16,930 nucleotides of DNA from contig QMSC01000009.1 of NCBI GenBank assembly GCA_003649515.1, positions 1 through 16,930 of the forward strand, in the 5' to 3' direction. Positions 14,280 through 16,930 of this stretch are shown in pieces. The stretch comes from Thermoprotei archaeon. Its GTDB lineage: Archaea; Thermoproteota; Thermoprotei; Thermofilales; B20-G17. Position numbers and translations under genes: made by a program. Below the pieces are notes generated by a model, which searched no databases, had not been told where the DNA came from, and saw only the letters and a program-made list of their open reading frames with translations. Numbering within the stretch: position 1 is the first letter of the stretch; every line of letters starts with the position of its first letter.

Positions 14280-16930
14280 GCCCGGTCTATATACTCCTTC
14301 CTCTCCACAGGCTTAAGACCACGCCATATGAGGAATTGTTTCCTAATGGAATCTATCATCTTCTCATTAACCCTCATCCAATCCTCCATCCTACCAGATA
14401 TCCTAGTAATTACGATCATAGTGTGCCACCTATCGTTCTTCTGCACCATGTATACCTCTGTTTTCTGCCTTATTCCAAGCGGGAATGGAGCTACATGCAT
14501 GATCGAGGACAGAACTCTCGCCCGTGCTCCCTCAACCTCCTTCTCCTCAATAGTACATTTTTCAACGGCGAAGGGCGCTCCGGGTATTGGCTCAGTGTAC
14601 GAGAGGAGGTATTCCTTGATGAACTCTAACACTCCCTTTGCCTCCTCGCCAATGAATACGAAGGGCAACGGTATACGCCACACGTTTCCGAGAGGTCTTG
14701 TCTCTATCCTCCACTTTCTCCTTAAGGATGGAGTGACCATCTTAGCCGCTATGCGGAGCGGATATATGCTTGATAGGACTACGGAGAGCATTAGTAATCC
14801 CAGTACGTTCAGAACCGATGAAGCCGCGTAGTTGGGGTAGAACCACTCGGGTAAGGCTCCGATATCGTATGCTATTCTAAGGCATATAATGCCTAGAGTG
14901 TATCCCATTACAGCGCCTATTACGGCGTACGCTACGACTTGAGCTAGAAATAGGAACGCTACGTGAAGCGGAGACATGCCTATGGAGCTGAAGATGTAGA
15001 TGTCTCTATGCTTTCTAGTTATCACTCCCAACATGAGGTTTAGCATTGTGAACATAACTATGGCTACGGGTATGGGTAGCATTCCGTATCCTATGACTTC
15101 AAAACCTGTAGTCGACGAGTATAGGCTAATTGGCTCCTTTTCGCCGACGCTTTCCGCGACATAGAAGTAAAGCTGGGATTCTGTCGCCAGATCAATTGCA
15201 ATTTCCTTGGCTTTCTTTAGGTCAAATGGCACTATGACTACAGTAAAGGGTAGCCCGTTTTTCTTCACTAACCATCCATAAGGCACAAATATGATCTCGG
15301 ACGGCGACATGAACACGAGTTCGGCCTCGCCCTTAGTAATGTCAAACGGCGTGCTTCTCTTCTGATCCAGGTCTAATCGCCATGCAACTTTATCGCTTAG
15401 TATGCCTACAACTTTAAGCCTAGCTCCTTCTACGAATAGAATATCGCCTACGTTTACGTTCAAGATCTTAGCTAGTTTCTCGGTAAGAATACACTCGTCC
15501 CCGTAATCGCTCGTAAACCACGTTCCGTCAACTAGGTACTTGTTCCATCCCATTAAATTGCCCTCCAGTGAAGTCAGACCGTAGTAGGCTCTTATTCTGA
15601 ATACGTTCCCTGTAGGACTTACGATAAGTCCTCCGCTACCCTCCTCGGGTCTCAGGGGGTACTTCCACACTCTCGGGAATATGTAAGCTTCACCAGCGTA
15701 CTTGCACTTTAAATATTCTATGTATTCGAACGATAAAGGTCGCCAGAAGACGTCCCTTACGTATATTCCTGAATACGACGCTATGCCTTCATAGGAGAAT
15801 GGCTTGATCACTCTAAGCCCTAATATGGACGTAAACATAACCATAGCTAGCGTTAGAAGAATGATCGAGGAAAGGGTTAGTGCGGTCTCTATTTTCCTCT
15901 CCCTCATGTAGGATATACCTACATTTAAGGCCGATACGGTGAAGCTTAGCCTGCTAATCTCAGTAAAGTGCTTGCCCATGAAAAGTTGCCTTAGCTTCTT
16001 AACAGCTTCTAAAGCCTGACCGGTAACTATTGCTAATAGCGGCGTTATCATAGTGGCTATTCCAAGTCCCAGTAAGGCGATGTATATGTTAGTTGCTATG
16101 GTGAATCCTGGGTGGAACAGGACCATTAGCGTTATCATTACTACGAATAGGGAGCACATTGCCAGTAGCTTCTTTCGAACTTCCTCAAAGTCGAAGAACA
16201 GCTTTTCGCCTATAAAGGCGAATAGTATGGCCAATATGAAGTAGATGCAAGCAGTGTTTATCACGTCTCTAAGGTTCGGGGTGAGGAGACGATATACTTG
16301 CTTCTCAAGGTATATGCATCGTAAAATGTTGCTATAGTACTCCTCATAAACTAGTTTTCTTAGAGCGCTTTCGGCTTTTCTAAGAGCTTCTCCAGCCTGT
16401 TTATGATAGTCCTCCGCTCCGGTAAAGACCTTTTTATTGGAGCAGGTTCTGATCCTGTGCTCATTCAAGTAGTATAGGTCTTTTGCAAAGAGTAATAGCG
16501 CGTTACTCAGGCTTAGCGTCTCTCCTCTCCTCACCAGATATCCTAGTCCTTCCTCCATGTTTTCAGGACACGCGTTATGCAGCAGTATAAGTGGTTCTTC
16601 CGGCGCTAGCTCGTGGAGGACTATTAGCTCGGTAGGTATATTCTCCTCAGTAAACACTACTAATACATCGTCTTCTACCGCATATCCGAAGTGATCCGGC
16701 TCATAATGTGTTGTTACGTCGTTTACGCCTACAATGTACTTGGGACTGAGTAGCACCCACTGCATTAGTCCTGTAGCAAAGCTCTTACCTAGCGACGGTG
16801 TTATAGCGCGAAGACCAGCTAGCTGTATAATGCCACATTGAAATACTACTACGTAATAGGGGGCGTCCCAACTTCCGTAATGGCCAACTTGAGGGTGGAT
16901 CTTGAATATCGACGGAAAAGCTTGCGTACC
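14270..16930 (-). CDS. Large FtsX-like permease, 5' partial
   Basis: An integral membrane protein of at least 886 residues whose frame is open to the right edge of the window; the Met at 16765 is not a convincing start because 55 codons of protein-like sequence precede it. Counting from that Met: an N-terminal globular part with a helical section (about 115-160), three TM segments (about 170-190, 200-218, 226-248), then an FtsX/MacB-type unit. That unit has a first TM (about 292-316), an extracytoplasmic domain (about 320-555) and three TMs (about 558-582, 600-630, 648-672), with RKHRDIYIFSSIGMSP (584-599) as the typical cytoplasmic loop. A soluble C-terminal domain (about 700-831) follows. 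FtsX-like proteins usually pair with an ABC ATPase and work in envelope remodelling, lipoprotein handling or export; none is encoded in the window. The gene is translationally linked to the OPT-like carrier gene. Substrate unknown. Confidence 0.82.
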   Translation of the reverse strand, partial: GTQAFPSIFKIHPQVGHYGSWDAPYYVVVFQCGIIQLAGLRAITPSLGKSFATGLMQWVLLSPKYIVGVNDVTTHYEPDHFGYAVEDDVLVVFTEENIPTELIVLHELAPEEPLILLHNACPENMEEGLGYLVRRGETLSLSNALLLFAKDLYYLNEHRIRTCSNKKVFTGAEDYHKQAGEALRKAESALRKLVYEEYYSNILRCIYLEKQVYRLLTPNLRDVINTACIYFILAILFAFIGEKLFFDFEEVRKKLLAMCSLFVVMITLMVLFHPGFTIATNIYIALLGLGIATMITPLLAIVTGQALEAVKKLRQLFMGKHFTEISRLSFTVSALNVGISYMRERKIETALTLSSIILLTLAMVMFTSILGLRVIKPFSYEGIASYSGIYVRDVFWRPLSFEYIEYLKCKYAGEAYIFPRVWKYPLRPEEGSGGLIVSPTGNVFRIRAYYGLTSLEGNLMGWNKYLVDGTWFTSDYGDECILTEKLAKILNVNVGDILFVEGARLKVVGILSDKVAWRLDLDQKRSTPFDITKGEAELVFMSPSEIIFVPYGWLVKKNGLPFTVVIVPFDLKKAKEIAIDLATESQLYFYVAESVGEKEPISLYSSTTGFEVIGYGMLPIPVAIVMFTMLNLMLGVITRKHRDIYIFSSIGMSPLHVAFLFLAQVVAYAVIGAVMGYTLGIICLRIAYDIGALPEWFYPNYAASSVLNVLGLLMLSVVLSSIYPLRIAAKMVTPSLRRKWRIETRPLGNVWRIPLPFVFIGEEAKGVLEFIKEYLLSYTEPIPGAPFAVEKCTIEEKEVEGARARVLSSIMHVAPFPLGIRQKTEVYMVQKNDRWHTMIVITRISGRMEDWMRVNEKMIDSIRKQFLIWRGLKPVERKEYIDRAGR

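Noticed and set aside
14328..14831. Open frame of 167 codons on the plus strand
   Set aside because: It lies wholly antisense to the C-terminal part of the FtsX-like gene, has no recognisable protein features and no ribosome site; it is a shadow of the real gene.
12393..16930. Complete ABC exporter of the FtsE/FtsX or MacB type
   Set aside because: No Walker A, Walker B or ABC signature was seen in any gene in the window, so only the permease component can be claimed.

Overview
The window is a dense, moderately GC stretch of archaeal chromosome, most likely from the Thermoproteota or a related thermophilic lineage; I cannot place it more finely. The evidence is an archaeal/eukaryal-type leucyl-tRNA synthetase, a MoeA fused to a periplasmic-binding-protein-like domain (an architecture typical of archaea), an AmrS-type radical SAM protein, BRE/TATA-like promoters close to start codons, and Shine-Dalgarno sites of the GGAGGTGATC type. 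No tRNA, rRNA, insertion sequence or CRISPR array was seen. Genes cover almost everything; the only gap over 300 bases (7663-7974) holds a decayed gene.

Region 1 (1-4603) is an amino-sugar block. A left-handed beta-helix acyltransferase of the alternative GlmU-like family, cut by the left window edge, is followed directly by a double-SIS protein of the GlmS-isomerase/GlmD type. A leader-less-protein (no signal peptide) GH84 beta-N-acetylglucosaminidase lies tail to tail with them. Together they suggest handling of GlcN-6-P, UDP-GlcNAc-like nucleotides and GlcNAc conjugates, with the hydrolase probably acting inside the cell.

Region 2 (4604-9036) has leuS, divergent from the GH84 gene and apparently with a leaderless mRNA, then the remnant of a small gene on the minus strand with two in-frame stops, then amrS.

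Region 3 (9120-12300, minus strand) is a pair of overlapping moeA paralogues for molybdenum/tungsten insertion into the pterin cofactor. The downstream one carries a C-terminal ligand-binding-like domain. They probably share a promoter at about 12345.

Region 4 (12393-16930, minus strand) is a tightly coupled membrane pair. One is a large FtsX-like permease whose reading frame is open to the right window edge, so its true start lies outside. The other is a roughly 14-TM carrier resembling the OPT/DUF6785 group. The ribosome binding site of the carrier gene contains the stop codon of the permease gene. No ATPase gene for the permease is visible. This pair is the best candidate here for an undescribed system, possibly a cell-envelope transport device, but its substrate and mechanism cannot be read from the sequence.
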